A stretch of DNA of 64,000 bases, from the NCBI RefSeq assembly GCF_900111905.1, contig NZ_FOKM01000021.1, positions 1-64,000 of the forward strand. The letters are read 5' to 3'. This DNA is from Rhizobium sp. NFR07. Its GTDB lineage: Bacteria > Pseudomonadota > Alphaproteobacteria > Rhizobiales > Rhizobiaceae. Below are positions 43,702 through 52,275 of the stretch, one piece after another. The position numbers and the translations under genes were made by a program. Under the pieces are notes generated by a model that saw nothing but the letters and a program-made list of their open reading frames with translations, ran no database searches and was not told where the DNA came from. How positions within the stretch are numbered: the first letter of the stretch is position 1; the number at the start of each line of letters is the position of its first letter.

Positions 43702-43803
43702 TTGTCCACTGCAACCATGAGATTCAAATCAAGCCTCTGAATTCGATGAGTCTTTTCGGACGCGCGCGAGTTATTCGCTCATTGCAACCGATGGAGAATT
43801 CAG

Positions 43804-43989
43804 ATGTCAAAGAGAGAACTGATCAATATCGGTGCAGACAAGCGCTACGTCCGTCGCGATGAAAAGGGCCAGTTCAAAGAGGGCGTCGATATCGGCCGAT
43901 CGCTCTCGGCCGACAAGCGGCAGAAAGCCAAAACGGTCGCGAAACCGGGTGAGGGCGACAAGGGCGACAATCGTCCTGCAAAGCATTGA
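43804..43989 (+). CDS. 61-residue basic hypothetical protein
   Basis: GGAGAA before the ATG. SKRELINIGADKRYVRRDEK and GVDIGRSLSADKRQ followed by a Lys-rich tail; no membrane segment. Positively charged and probably disordered, it might bind nucleic acid. It diverges from the Ku operon and has no EcfG-type promoter that I can see. Confidence 0.65.
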   Translation: MSKRELINIGADKRYVRRDEKGQFKEGVDIGRSLSADKRQKAKTVAKPGEGDKGDNRPAKH

Positions 43990-44051
43990 GGGCATCACGA
44001 TGAGCAGTGGCGTGGGCGACCTTCGCCTCGAGACCTGGGCGAGAGCTAATT

Positions 44052-44672
44052 TCAAACTGCCCGCATCGCCTCGATGAACTGCTTCGCTTTCGCCGCGACC
44101 GTGGCGACATCGCTGCCCGGCTTGTAGATGGATCCTCCGATGCCGAAGCCGGCGGCACCTGCCTCGGTGAAGGCCTTCATGTTCTCAGGCGTCACGCCGC
44201 CGACGGCCAGTACCGGAATTTCCCTCGGCAGCACAGCCTTCCACGCTTTGATGACGACCGGCGGGATGGCCTCAGCCGGAAACGCCTTGACGCCGGTCGC
44301 CCCGGCACCGATCGCGGCGAAGGCCTCGGTCGGGGTGGCGACGCCCGGCAGGCTGACCATGCCCTTGGCGACACTCGCCTCGATGACCGAAAGATTGGCG
44401 TTCGGCGAAACGATGACGTTCGCGCCGGTGGCGGCGACATCGGCCACCTGGGCCGGTGTCAGGACCGTGCCGGCGCCGATCAGTGCCCTGTCGCCAAAGC
44501 GTTTCTGCAGCGCCTCGATGCTTTTGAACGGATGCGGCGAGTTAAGCGGTACCTCGATGATGCGCCAGCCCGCCTCGATCAGCGCCTCGCCGATCGGTTC
44601 GGCTTCCGCCGGCGTGATGCCGCGCAGGATGGCAATCAGATTGCAGGCCTTGAGGGCGTCATGAAAATTCAT
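44052..44672 (-). CDS. dgoA: 2-dehydro-3-deoxy-6-phosphogalactonate aldolase
   Basis: 206 residues, AAGGA before the ATG at 44672. KDPG/KDPGal aldolase fold: LIAILRGITPAEAEPIGEAL, the Glu in RIIEVPLNSPHPFKSI, GAGTVLTPAQV, and the Schiff-base Lys in TGVKAFPAEA. NSPHP matches the galactonate enzymes rather than KDPG aldolase Eda. It cleaves the phosphorylated product of DgoK to pyruvate and glyceraldehyde-3-phosphate. Last gene of the minus-strand arm of the sugar island. Confidence 0.93.
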   Translation of the reverse strand: MNFHDALKACNLIAILRGITPAEAEPIGEALIEAGWRIIEVPLNSPHPFKSIEALQKRFGDRALIGAGTVLTPAQVADVAATGANVIVSPNANLSVIEASVAKGMVSLPGVATPTEAFAAIGAGATGVKAFPAEAIPPVVIKAWKAVLPREIPVLAVGGVTPENMKAFTEAGAAGFGIGGSIYKPGSDVATVAAKAKQFIEAMRAV

Positions 44673-44683
44673 CGGAAACATCC

Positions 44684-45619
44684 TTACTTCGTCAGTTGCA
44701 ATTGGGCGGCAATCTGCTGCACGCCAAGCTTGGCGGCATCGGCCGGGCTCGGCTCGACGGTGAGGTCGAAGAGCGGCGCCACGCGGCTGTAGCGGCTGTT
44801 GAGGATGTTGTTGCCGACAATCCCGATCGCCTCGCCCGGTACGAGCCAACCGGCGGCACGCGCCTGGCGGAATTCCGAGCCGATGACGAGACCCGAAACG
44901 TAATCGCCGATATCCTCGGACTTCAGCACTCCAGCAAGCACGCCGGTACGCGCACTGAAAACGGAGGACAGGAAGGCATCGGCGGCCCGGGCGTCGCTTG
45001 CAGCGAATTCGGCACCGCGATCGAAGGCTGGCCAGACAGGTTCTGCCCCGGCCCCCGGTTCGGCCGCTTTGGCGATGAAGAAATGCTTGGTCAGCAGCGC
45101 GAAGATCTCGCCCGTCGCATAGGTTTGGAAACCGGCGATGCGGCCGGCTTCGACTCGTGCCCATTTGCTGTGGGTACCGGGCAGGACGACGGTGCGGTCC
45201 CTATCCAGTCCACAGCCGACAATCTGGGTCTCCTCGCCGCGCATGACATCCGCGAAGGGCTTTGCCGCCGGATCGCGCATGCCGGGCAGGAAGGTGACGG
45301 CGGCACCGTTCTCGAGCGTGATCCGCCTTGTGCCGGCGGCCAGTTCGGCAAGGCCTGCCGGAGCATCGACATAAGGCACTTCAACCCAGCCGTTGCGGCT
45401 GGTGATCATGCCGCTGGCAAGGACCGGGAGGGGGCCGTGGGCAGTAAACCAGTCGCCGACTGTTTCCATCAAGGCAGCCTCAAAGGCGCCGTCCTTGACG
45501 AACTGGATGACGCCGCTCGTCGTGTCACGGCTGTCGAGTGTCTCACCTGTTGCCGAAACAAGTGCCGCACGCAGCGAACTCGTCCCCCAGTCAAGGATGA
45601 TCGATACAGGATGCGGCAT
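44684..45619 (-). CDS. dgoK: 2-dehydro-3-deoxygalactonokinase
   Basis: 311 residues. DgoK signature: SIILDWGTSSLRAALVSATG (phosphate-binding loop), VLASGMITSRNGWVEVPYV, VMRGEETQIVG and VVLPGTHSKWARVEAGRI. It phosphorylates 2-dehydro-3-deoxy-galactonate with ATP before aldol cleavage by DgoA, whose start follows 11 bases after this stop. Full length for the family (about 300). Confidence 0.94.
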   Translation of the reverse strand: MPHPVSIILDWGTSSLRAALVSATGETLDSRDTTSGVIQFVKDGAFEAALMETVGDWFTAHGPLPVLASGMITSRNGWVEVPYVDAPAGLAELAAGTRRITLENGAAVTFLPGMRDPAAKPFADVMRGEETQIVGCGLDRDRTVVLPGTHSKWARVEAGRIAGFQTYATGEIFALLTKHFFIAKAAEPGAGAEPVWPAFDRGAEFAASDARAADAFLSSVFSARTGVLAGVLKSEDIGDYVSGLVIGSEFRQARAAGWLVPGEAIGIVGNNILNSRYSRVAPLFDLTVEPSPADAAKLGVQQIAAQLQLTK

Positions 45620-45643
45620 TCAGAATGTCCTTATTCACTGAAG

Positions 45644-46543
45644 TTAACCGGCAAAACGAGGTTCGCGGACGCCGCGAACGTGCGCATCGATCGCAAACAG
45701 TCCGCCTGCCAGCGGCTGGACCTCTAGTTCCTTCGGGGTCGCTTTCCAGACCGCTGTCGTCACATAAAGCGTGGACAGATCCGGTCCGCCGAACATGCAG
45801 CTACTGGGCCGCGCCACGGGAAGATGGATCTCTCGATCGAGTGTGCCGTCCGGCGAGAACCGGGAGACCTTCCAGCCGTCCCACATCGCAATCCAGATAT
45901 AGCCCTCTTCGTCGATCGTTCCGCCATCCGGACCGTAGCCAAGCCCGGTCGTGGCGGTGAACAGTCTTTGGTTCGATATCGCGCCGCGCTGGTGGTCATA
46001 GTCATAAGTATAGACCTGCTTCAGAAGCGTATCGGCGAACCAGAACCGATCGTTTTCCAGTGACCAGACGAAACAGTTCGAGATGCCAATCTCACCGCGG
46101 ATCTTGGTAAGGGCAAGGTCGGGGTCCAGCCGATAGAGACCAGCGGTCCTGTTCTCCAGGCTGTCGTCCATCGCACCCACCCAGAAGCGCCCTTTGCGAT
46201 CGACCTTTCCTTCGTTGAAACGATTGCCGGGCAGATGAGCCTCCGGCCGGGCAATCCACTCGATCGTTTCGCTATCGAGATCGTAGAAGGCAAGACCTGA
46301 AGCAAAGGCCACAACGAGGCCTCCGCGCTCGCGAAGCGCGAAACTGGCGATGCGCTCCGGCAGATGCCAGATCCGGACCTCTCCGGTGGCCGGGGTCAAT
46401 CGCTGCAGCTTCTTGCCTTCGATATCGACCCAGTAGAGGTTCTGCTCGTCGAGATCCCAGACCGGTACCTCACCCAGGATATTGGCACACTCGACGACAC
46501 ATTTAACTTCCGGTGAGGGCACGCGGTCTCGGTGGTCAGCCAC
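45644..46543 (-). CDS. SMP-30/gluconolactonase-family sugar lactonase
   Basis: 299 residues from a GTG at 46543 that overlaps the permease stop. Beta-propeller motifs: ILGEVPVWDLDEQNLYWVDI, HLPGNRFNEGKVDRKGRFWV, ISNCFVWSLENDRFWFADTL and GYGPDGGTIDEEGYIWIAMW. The metal site residues (Glu in GEVPVWD, Asn in ISNCFVW, Asp in GYGPDGG) are present. In this operon it most likely opens galactono-1,4-lactone to galactonate, the step between the dehydrogenase and DgoD. Confidence 0.9.
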   Translation of the reverse strand: MADHRDRVPSPEVKCVVECANILGEVPVWDLDEQNLYWVDIEGKKLQRLTPATGEVRIWHLPERIASFALRERGGLVVAFASGLAFYDLDSETIEWIARPEAHLPGNRFNEGKVDRKGRFWVGAMDDSLENRTAGLYRLDPDLALTKIRGEIGISNCFVWSLENDRFWFADTLLKQVYTYDYDHQRGAISNQRLFTATTGLGYGPDGGTIDEEGYIWIAMWDGWKVSRFSPDGTLDREIHLPVARPSSCMFGGPDLSTLYVTTAVWKATPKELEVQPLAGGLFAIDAHVRGVREPRFAG

Positions 46544-47489
46544 GGCCACGACCTGCAGCGGACGAGCGGAGGTTATCGAGCAGGACCGCAATCAGGAGGA
46601 TGAGGCCGCGCACCACATATTGGTAGAAGGCCTGGATATTGAGGAGGTTCATGACGTTCTCGGCAATGCCCATGATCAGCACACCGACGATGACGCCGGT
46701 CATCGCCGCCCGACCGCCCGCCAGTGAAACCCCACCGAGGACGCAGGCCGAGATGACGGAAAGCTCAAGACCGGTCGCCGCGTTGGGCTGGCCGGACGTA
46801 ATGCGCGAAGCGAGAAGGATTCCGGCAATGGCGCAGACCAAGCCCTGCAGCGCAAAAATCCAGATGCGCATGCGCACGACATTGACACCTGCCAGCCGTG
46901 AAGCTTCCGGGTTGCCGCCGATCGCCAGCGTGTTCTTGCCGAAGACCGTGCGGTTCAGCACGAAGCCGAAGATGATGAACAGGAGGATCATGATCCAGAT
47001 AGGGGTCGGGATCGTGAAGATCCGAGAAAGCGCGAGTTGGTAGAAAGCAGGATCATTGATGCCGACGGCTCGGCCATCCGATGCGATCAGCGCGAGGCCA
47101 CGTACGATCTGCATCGTAGCGAGCGTCGTGATCAGCGCATTGATCCGAAACCTGGCAATGACGACGCCGTTGACAAGGCCGACGACGCTGCCGGCAAGAA
47201 GCGCGGCCAGAAGCCCAAGCACGATAGACCCCGAGGCATTGGACACCATGACGGCGATCATGCCGGAAAACGCGACCGTCGAGCCGACCGAAAGGTCGAA
47301 GTCTCGGGAGGCAAGGCAGAACATCATCGTGCAGGAGACGATCCCGATCGTGACGACAGACTGCAGGAGGCCGAGCATGTTTCGTTCGGTCAGGAAATTC
47401 GGAACGAAGATCGATACGATTACGAAGGCGACGGCAAAGATCACCACCAGCCCCTGATCGCCGAGAAGCAGCTTTTTCAACGAGTTCAT
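46536..47489 (-). CDS. AraH-like sugar ABC transporter permease
   Basis: 317 residues. Very close in pattern to E. coli AraH: CLASRDFDLSVGSTVAFSGM, INALITTLATMQIVRGLALI, NTLAIGGNPEASRLAGVNVV and ISACVLGGVSLAGGRAAMTG. About eight to ten membrane helices. It forms the channel of an arabinose/galactose-type importer with the ATPase and binding protein upstream. Stop overlaps the lactonase start. Confidence 0.93.
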   Translation of the reverse strand: MNSLKKLLLGDQGLVVIFAVAFVIVSIFVPNFLTERNMLGLLQSVVTIGIVSCTMMFCLASRDFDLSVGSTVAFSGMIAVMVSNASGSIVLGLLAALLAGSVVGLVNGVVIARFRINALITTLATMQIVRGLALIASDGRAVGINDPAFYQLALSRIFTIPTPIWIMILLFIIFGFVLNRTVFGKNTLAIGGNPEASRLAGVNVVRMRIWIFALQGLVCAIAGILLASRITSGQPNAATGLELSVISACVLGGVSLAGGRAAMTGVIVGVLIMGIAENVMNLLNIQAFYQYVVRGLILLIAVLLDNLRSSAAGRGRG

Positions 47490-47506
47490 CGATTCCGTTC
47501 CTGAAA

Positions 47507-49012
47507 TTAGATTGTGCCGGCGGCGTTCTTGTCGGGCAGGGCGGCGGTCAGAATCCTGCGCTCGTCGAACTCCGAGCGGGGGATGTCAGCTGCAACTCGT
47601 CCCTGGCACATGACAAGGATACGATCCGAAATTCCCATGACTTCCGGCAGCTCGCTCGAAATGACGATGATCGCCATGCCGCTCGCGGCCAGTTCATAGA
47701 GGATCTCGTAAATCTCCGATTTTGCGCCCACATCGATGCCGCGCGTAGGCTCGTCGATGACGAGAACCTTGACACCCTGTTCGGAAAGCCAACGGCCGAG
47801 GATAACCTTCTGCTGGTTGCCGCCCGAGAGATTGATGATGTCCTGCTTGCGCGAGGGAGTGCGGACCCTGAGCTTGGCAATGAACCGGTCGGCGACCGCA
47901 GCTTCCTTCTTCGGGCTCAGAATACCGAGGGGCGAGAAGTGTCTCCGCGAGGAAATGGCGATGTTCTCCTCGATCGAACGTCCCTGGATGATGCCGTCGA
48001 ACTTTCGGTCCTCCGGACAAAGTACCATGCCAGCGTTGATCGAGGCCTTGGGATCGTTCGGAAGGATTGTCACGCCATCAATGCTGACAGACCCGTTGTG
48101 GCGATGATCCGCGCCGTAAAGCAGGCGGGCCATCTCGCTGCGACCGGCGCCGATCAGGCCGAAGAAGCCGAGAATTTCTCCCTGCCGGACGGAGAAGCCG
48201 ACCGGTGTCGCCAGCTTGCGGCCGGAAAGGTCATTTACGTCCAGTCGCGGCGGCCCAAGCGGGCGCTCCCGCCAGCCCCAGATATTGCTGATCTCGCGGC
48301 CGACCATTTCGGCAATGATCTGATCACGCGTCGTCTCGGCGATCTTGGGATGATGTGCTGCCAGCTTGCCGTCGCGAAGCACGGTCAGGCTGTCGCACAG
48401 GCGAAAAATCTCGTCGAGCCGATGCGAGACGTAAAGGATGACGGTGCCCTTCGTTTTCAACCTCTCGATCAGCGAAAACAGGATTTCGCTTTCCCGCGAG
48501 GAGAGCGATGATGTCGGCTCATCAAGGGCAATGACGCGCGCCTCGAGCATCACCGCCTTGGCGATCTCCACCATCTGACGGGCGCCGATCGAAAGCGCCG
48601 AAACCTTCGCCGTCGGATCGACATCGATGCCGATCTCCTCAAGTCTGGCGCGAACCGTTTCCACCAGCGTACGGCTGTCGATGATACCGGCCTTTCCCGG
48701 GAAACGGCCGAGCCAGAGATTTTCCGCGACCGTCAGTTCCGGAACGAGCTGAAGCTCCTGATGGATAACGATGACACCGGCATGGAAGGCATCGCGCACG
48801 GAGCGATAGTTCTGTTCCTCGCTGTCGAGAAGGATGCTGCCGGTATCGGCAGACTGGTCGCCGGACAGAACGCGGATGAGCGTGGATTTGCCGGCGCCAT
48901 TCTCGCCCATCAGGCCGTGCACCGCGCCTTTCTCAACCGAGAACGAGATGCCGGACAGCGCCTGCACGCCCGGATAGCCTTTGGAAATGTTATTGAATTC
49001 GAGAAAAGCCAT
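47507..49012 (-). CDS. AraG-like sugar ABC transporter ATPase (tandem domains)
   Basis: 501 residues from the ATG at 49012; earlier in-frame starts are unlikely. First domain: GYPGVQALSGISFSVEKGAV, Walker A GENGAGKST and signature LSIGARQMVEIAKAVM. Second domain: degenerate Walker A GLIGAGRSE and signature LSGGNQQKVILGRWLSE. This is the two-cassette architecture of monosaccharide importers. High similarity to E. coli AraG (for example APVGF-type linker, PEDRK block). Confidence 0.94.
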   Translation of the reverse strand: MAFLEFNNISKGYPGVQALSGISFSVEKGAVHGLMGENGAGKSTLIRVLSGDQSADTGSILLDSEEQNYRSVRDAFHAGVIVIHQELQLVPELTVAENLWLGRFPGKAGIIDSRTLVETVRARLEEIGIDVDPTAKVSALSIGARQMVEIAKAVMLEARVIALDEPTSSLSSRESEILFSLIERLKTKGTVILYVSHRLDEIFRLCDSLTVLRDGKLAAHHPKIAETTRDQIIAEMVGREISNIWGWRERPLGPPRLDVNDLSGRKLATPVGFSVRQGEILGFFGLIGAGRSEMARLLYGADHRHNGSVSIDGVTILPNDPKASINAGMVLCPEDRKFDGIIQGRSIEENIAISSRRHFSPLGILSPKKEAAVADRFIAKLRVRTPSRKQDIINLSGGNQQKVILGRWLSEQGVKVLVIDEPTRGIDVGAKSEIYEILYELAASGMAIIVISSELPEVMGISDRILVMCQGRVAADIPRSEFDERRILTAALPDKNAAGTI

Positions 49013-49085
49013 CACCGCCTCATGATGCTGGAGAACCGTCCCGGCAATCTGGTCAAGGCCGGGACGGCGATCGCTTGTGAAGCAG

Positions 49086-50066
49086 CTATTCGATGCCCAG
49101 ATCCTTGCGGACAGTTTCATAGTCGCCGCGCAATGCCAGGGAACCGGCGGTCAGCGTCAGCTTCGGCGGTTCCTTGTCGTTGGCAATCCACTCGTACATG
49201 TTGAGTGCAGTTTCATAGCCGTGGCGCTTGGGAGAGATAATGACCGTGCCGAAGAAGCCGGTCGCGGCAGGCTTCTTGAACTCGTTGATGGCCGATTCAG
49301 CGCCGCCGATGCCCACGCCGATCATATTGTCGGGGGTGACGCCAACCGATTCCGAAGCGCGTACGGCGCCGAGAACGGCCTCGTCATTCAGTCCGAATGC
49401 GATCCAGTGCTTGATGTCTGCATGCTTGTTGAGAACCGTCGTTGCAGCATTGAGCGCGGCTTCGGTATCTGTTTTCGCTTGCGGAGCGTCATAGATATTC
49501 TCGGCCGGGAAGCCGGCGGCCTTCAGCGCGGCGATTGCGCCGTCTACCCGGTCGACTGCGGTCGGAAGCTGATCGTAGGAAACCCGGATCGCACCGACTT
49601 CCTTCATGTCCCAGCCGCGCTTCTTGATCTCATCAGCGAGTGCCTGCCCGACGGTTTCACCGATCTTGGTTGCCGAGATGCCCATATGCACCACGTCTTC
49701 CAGCGGTTGGCCATCTGCGCCCACGAGCCGGTCGTCGACCGTCATCAGTTTCAGATCGTTCGCCGTTGCCTTGGCGACGATGCCGGGACCAAGCTTGACG
49801 TCCGGAACGCAGATAATGAAACCCTGCGCGCCTTGGGCGCCGAGATTGTCGATCGCCGATTGGACCTTCTCGCCGTCCTCAGCGCCGATCTTGACCAGGG
49901 TAAAGCCCTTTTCCTGAGCGGCCTGTTCGGCGAATTTCCATTCATCCTGGAACCAGGGCTCTTCCGCCTGCTTGACCACGAAGCCGATCTTGACATCCGC
50001 GGCCCACGTTGTGGTTGCCGCCATAGCGATGGCGCCAGCCATGAAAAATGCCTTCAATGAACGCAT
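49086..50066 (-). CDS. AraF-like periplasmic sugar-binding protein
   Basis: 326 residues, GGGAGAG before the ATG at 50066. Signal peptide MRSLKAFFMAGAIAMAATTT ending WAA-DV. The mature part matches E. coli AraF: KIGFVVKQAEEPWFQDEWKF, DGEKVQSAIDNLGAQGAQGF, DRLVGADGQPLEDVVHMGIS and the late ATGFFGTVIISPKRHGYE. E. coli AraF binds L-arabinose and D-galactose; with the dgo genes nearby, D-galactose is the more likely substrate here. Confidence 0.93.
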   Translation of the reverse strand: MRSLKAFFMAGAIAMAATTTWAADVKIGFVVKQAEEPWFQDEWKFAEQAAQEKGFTLVKIGAEDGEKVQSAIDNLGAQGAQGFIICVPDVKLGPGIVAKATANDLKLMTVDDRLVGADGQPLEDVVHMGISATKIGETVGQALADEIKKRGWDMKEVGAIRVSYDQLPTAVDRVDGAIAALKAAGFPAENIYDAPQAKTDTEAALNAATTVLNKHADIKHWIAFGLNDEAVLGAVRASESVGVTPDNMIGVGIGGAESAINEFKKPAATGFFGTVIISPKRHGYETALNMYEWIANDKEPPKLTLTAGSLALRGDYETVRKDLGIE

Positions 50067-50113
50067 GAATTCTCTCCCTCTTCTCCGCGTGCCTCCTCGC
50101 GGTCGCATTGACT

Positions 50114-50167
50114 ATCCAGTAAATATCATACCAGTCAACAGATATGTATGATATTTATTTGCTGGAT
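50114..50167. promoter_or_regulatory. palindromic operator candidate upstream of araF
   Basis: Perfect 11-base inverted repeats AAATATCATAC (50121-50131) and GTATGATATTT (50146-50156), with outer ATCCAG (50114-50119) and CTGGAT (50162-50167). It lies 55 bases upstream of the araF ATG and just past the regulator stop. Most probably a binding site of the FadR-type regulator encoded next to it. Confidence 0.55.
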
Positions 50168-50169
50168 TT

Positions 50170-50982
50170 TCACGTCTCGCTGATCTCGGAAAGCTTGCGT
50201 GCCCTTCGCAATGCATCCGTCATTTCACTTCGAGCCACTCCGATAAGCTGTTCCATGGCGTGGCGGGCCGCGTCGGGCCGGCGCATTCGAATGGCCTCGA
50301 GCACATCCTGGTGCGTGAGTATTGCCTGTTCATGCGACTGGCTGGCTCTGTTGGTGAGCCGGAAGCTTGCCAGGAGCGCGGCGCGGATAGCGCTGGCAAA
50401 CTGACGATAGACCCAGTTGCCGCTCGCATTGATGATCGCCGTATGGAATTCGAGGTCGGCACGGCTCCAGTCCTCGGTGTCGCGGGAATTGGCCTCGACC
50501 ATATCCTCGAATGCCTTGGATATCTGGTAGAGTTGGCGGGCGTTGGCATTGGCCGCCGCCTGGGCTGCGGCCGCCGGTTCCAGTAGCTGTCTGGCGTCAA
50601 TCAGCGAAGAATAGAAGGCATCATCGCCACCGACGGCCAGCATGACATCGAGCACGATCGGATCGAGATAGTTCCAGTTTTCCCGAGGTAATACGGTTGT
50701 CCCCGCGCGTGTTCGCGACCGAACCATGCCAAGCGCCGAGAGGTATTGCATGGCTTCACGTAGGCTGGTGCGGCTGACGCCGAACTGCTCCGTCAGTTCC
50801 GCCTCGTTTGGCAATGTCGAATTCTCTGCGAATGTGCCCGACACAATCATTTCAACGAGACAGTGGAGAAGCGCCTCTCTGACACTCCTCTTGCCACGCT
50901 GGGCGATCGGGGTGCCGTGTTCCGTCAGTATCTGGGTCATGGATCCGCTTTTCACGCTGTTCCCCTTGTGCCTATTCGCCAT
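50170..50982 (-). CDS. GntR-family regulator of the FadR/FCD type
   Basis: 270 residues, GGAG before the ATG at 50982. A winged helix-turn-helix (LPNEAELTEQFGVSRTSLRE then ALGMVRSRTRAGTTVLP) and an all-helical FCD domain (DARQLLEPAAAAQAA, LEFHTAIINASGNWVYRQF, HQDVLEAIRMRRPDAARHAM) with the metal/ligand Asp and His residues. DgoR, the galactonate repressor, belongs to this subfamily. It sits between the two arms and probably represses both, with a 2-keto-3-deoxygalactonate-type inducer; the inducer is inference. Confidence 0.9.
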   Translation of the reverse strand: MANRHKGNSVKSGSMTQILTEHGTPIAQRGKRSVREALLHCLVEMIVSGTFAENSTLPNEAELTEQFGVSRTSLREAMQYLSALGMVRSRTRAGTTVLPRENWNYLDPIVLDVMLAVGGDDAFYSSLIDARQLLEPAAAAQAAANANARQLYQISKAFEDMVEANSRDTEDWSRADLEFHTAIINASGNWVYRQFASAIRAALLASFRLTNRASQSHEQAILTHQDVLEAIRMRRPDAARHAMEQLIGVARSEMTDALRRARKLSEISET

Positions 50983-51188
50983 CAGGCTCCGCTTCGACCG
51001 GTTAAGATTGTTTCGCCACCTAGTCGCGCGAAAGCCGACGTCAGCGTAATATGAATGATACGATGATCACGATCAAATCTAAAAATAAATCGTATTTATA
51101 TTGACATTCATCATGCGGTTTTTATTTTGGGAATGCCGGGCGGTGGAGTGCGCGGCCAGTGAGAGAACCAATCTTGAGGGAGGAGCAG
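50983..51188. promoter_or_regulatory. divergent promoter region of the sugar island
   Basis: About 200 AT-rich bases between the regulator start and the second binding-protein gene. It holds ATAAAT-CGT-ATTTAT (a perfect small palindrome) and ATGATAC half-sites similar to the operator near 50130. Transcription of the plus-strand operon and of the regulator should start here. Exact promoters are not proven. Confidence 0.4.
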
Positions 51189-52160
51189 ATGAAGCTCTTT
51201 GGACAGGCGGCATTCTTGGCGGCCGCGGTGCTGGCGGGGATCCCGACAGCCAATGCGCAGGATGACCTGAAAGTCGGTGCGATCTACATGGACGCCCAGG
51301 GCTTTTATGCCGGTGTGCGCAAGGGCATCCAGACCGGCGCGACCGAAGCGGGGCGGAAGCTCGATGTGGTCGAGACGAATGCGCAGGGTGATGTCAGCAA
51401 GGAGTCAACGTTCATCGATTCGCTGATTTCGGCTGGTGTACAGGCAATCATCGTCTCGCCGGTTTCCGCCGACGGCTCCTACCGTGCCATTCGCCGCGCG
51501 CATGATGCCGGCATTCCGGTCGTCTGCTACAATACATGCCTTAACGACGAGGACATGAAGGAATATATCTCGGCCTATGCGGTCGGCGACCCCTTCGAAT
51601 TCGGTCATAAGCTCGGCGTTGCCGCAGCTGACTATTTCATCGCCCAGAAGAACGAAGCACCTAAGATCGCAGTGCTGAATTGCGAGTTTGTCGAAGTCTG
51701 CGTAACGCGACGCAAGGGCTTCGAGGAGGCGCTGATGGCCAAGGTTCCGGGCGCGAAAATCGTCGCCAACCAGGAAGGTGCGGTCCTCGACAAGGCTGTC
51801 TCCGTGGCCAGCACCATGCTGTCCTCCAACCCCGACATCGATGCGTTCTTCGGCGAAGCGGGCGGTGCGACGCTTGGTGCGGCGCGTGCCGTCAAGAGCC
51901 AGGGCAAGACCGGACAGGTCGTCGTCTTCGGCGGTGATATGACGACCGAAATTGCCCAGGAACTTTCCGACTTTTCCGTCATCAAGGCTGTCGTCGATAT
52001 TTCCGGCCAGGGCCTCGGCAAACTCGCGCTCGAGCAGGCCATCAAGTCCATCGATGGGAATCCCCCGGAAGGCATCAAGGTCGCCTATGACATTGATGTC
52101 TATAAGTCGTCCGACGACGGCAGGGCTTGGCTTGAGGCGCACGCCGACGGCGTTCCCTGA
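51189..52160 (+). CDS. periplasmic sugar-binding protein of a second ABC transporter
   Basis: 323 residues from the ATG at 51189 with GGGAGGAG upstream. Signal peptide LFGQAAFLAAAVLAGIPTAN ending AQ-DD. Peripla_BP_4 (ribose-binding type) domain: VGAIYMDAQGFYAGVRKGIQ, VQAIIVSPVSADGSYRAIRR and DAFFGEAGGATLGAARAV. First gene of a seven-gene plus-strand operon. The ligand is likely a hexose or hexonate related to galactose. Confidence 0.9.
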   Translation: MKLFGQAAFLAAAVLAGIPTANAQDDLKVGAIYMDAQGFYAGVRKGIQTGATEAGRKLDVVETNAQGDVSKESTFIDSLISAGVQAIIVSPVSADGSYRAIRRAHDAGIPVVCYNTCLNDEDMKEYISAYAVGDPFEFGHKLGVAAADYFIAQKNEAPKIAVLNCEFVEVCVTRRKGFEEALMAKVPGAKIVANQEGAVLDKAVSVASTMLSSNPDIDAFFGEAGGATLGAARAVKSQGKTGQVVVFGGDMTTEIAQELSDFSVIKAVVDISGQGLGKLALEQAIKSIDGNPPEGIKVAYDIDVYKSSDDGRAWLEAHADGVP

Positions 52161-52275
52161 TCGGCCGCACCATTAAGCAGCCCCGCCGCATGAATTGGCG
52201 GGGACGCGGTTTCAAATGCGATCCGAAGTCAGCGGCGGCCGGGTACCGGCAGCATTGCCTCCAACGGAAAGACCT

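Noticed and set aside
44696..45727. 343-codon plus-strand frame over dgoK
   Set aside because: Antisense shadow of dgoK, which has clear family motifs.
49077..50060. 327-codon plus-strand frame over the AraF-like gene
   Set aside because: Antisense shadow; the minus frame has a signal peptide and AraF motifs.
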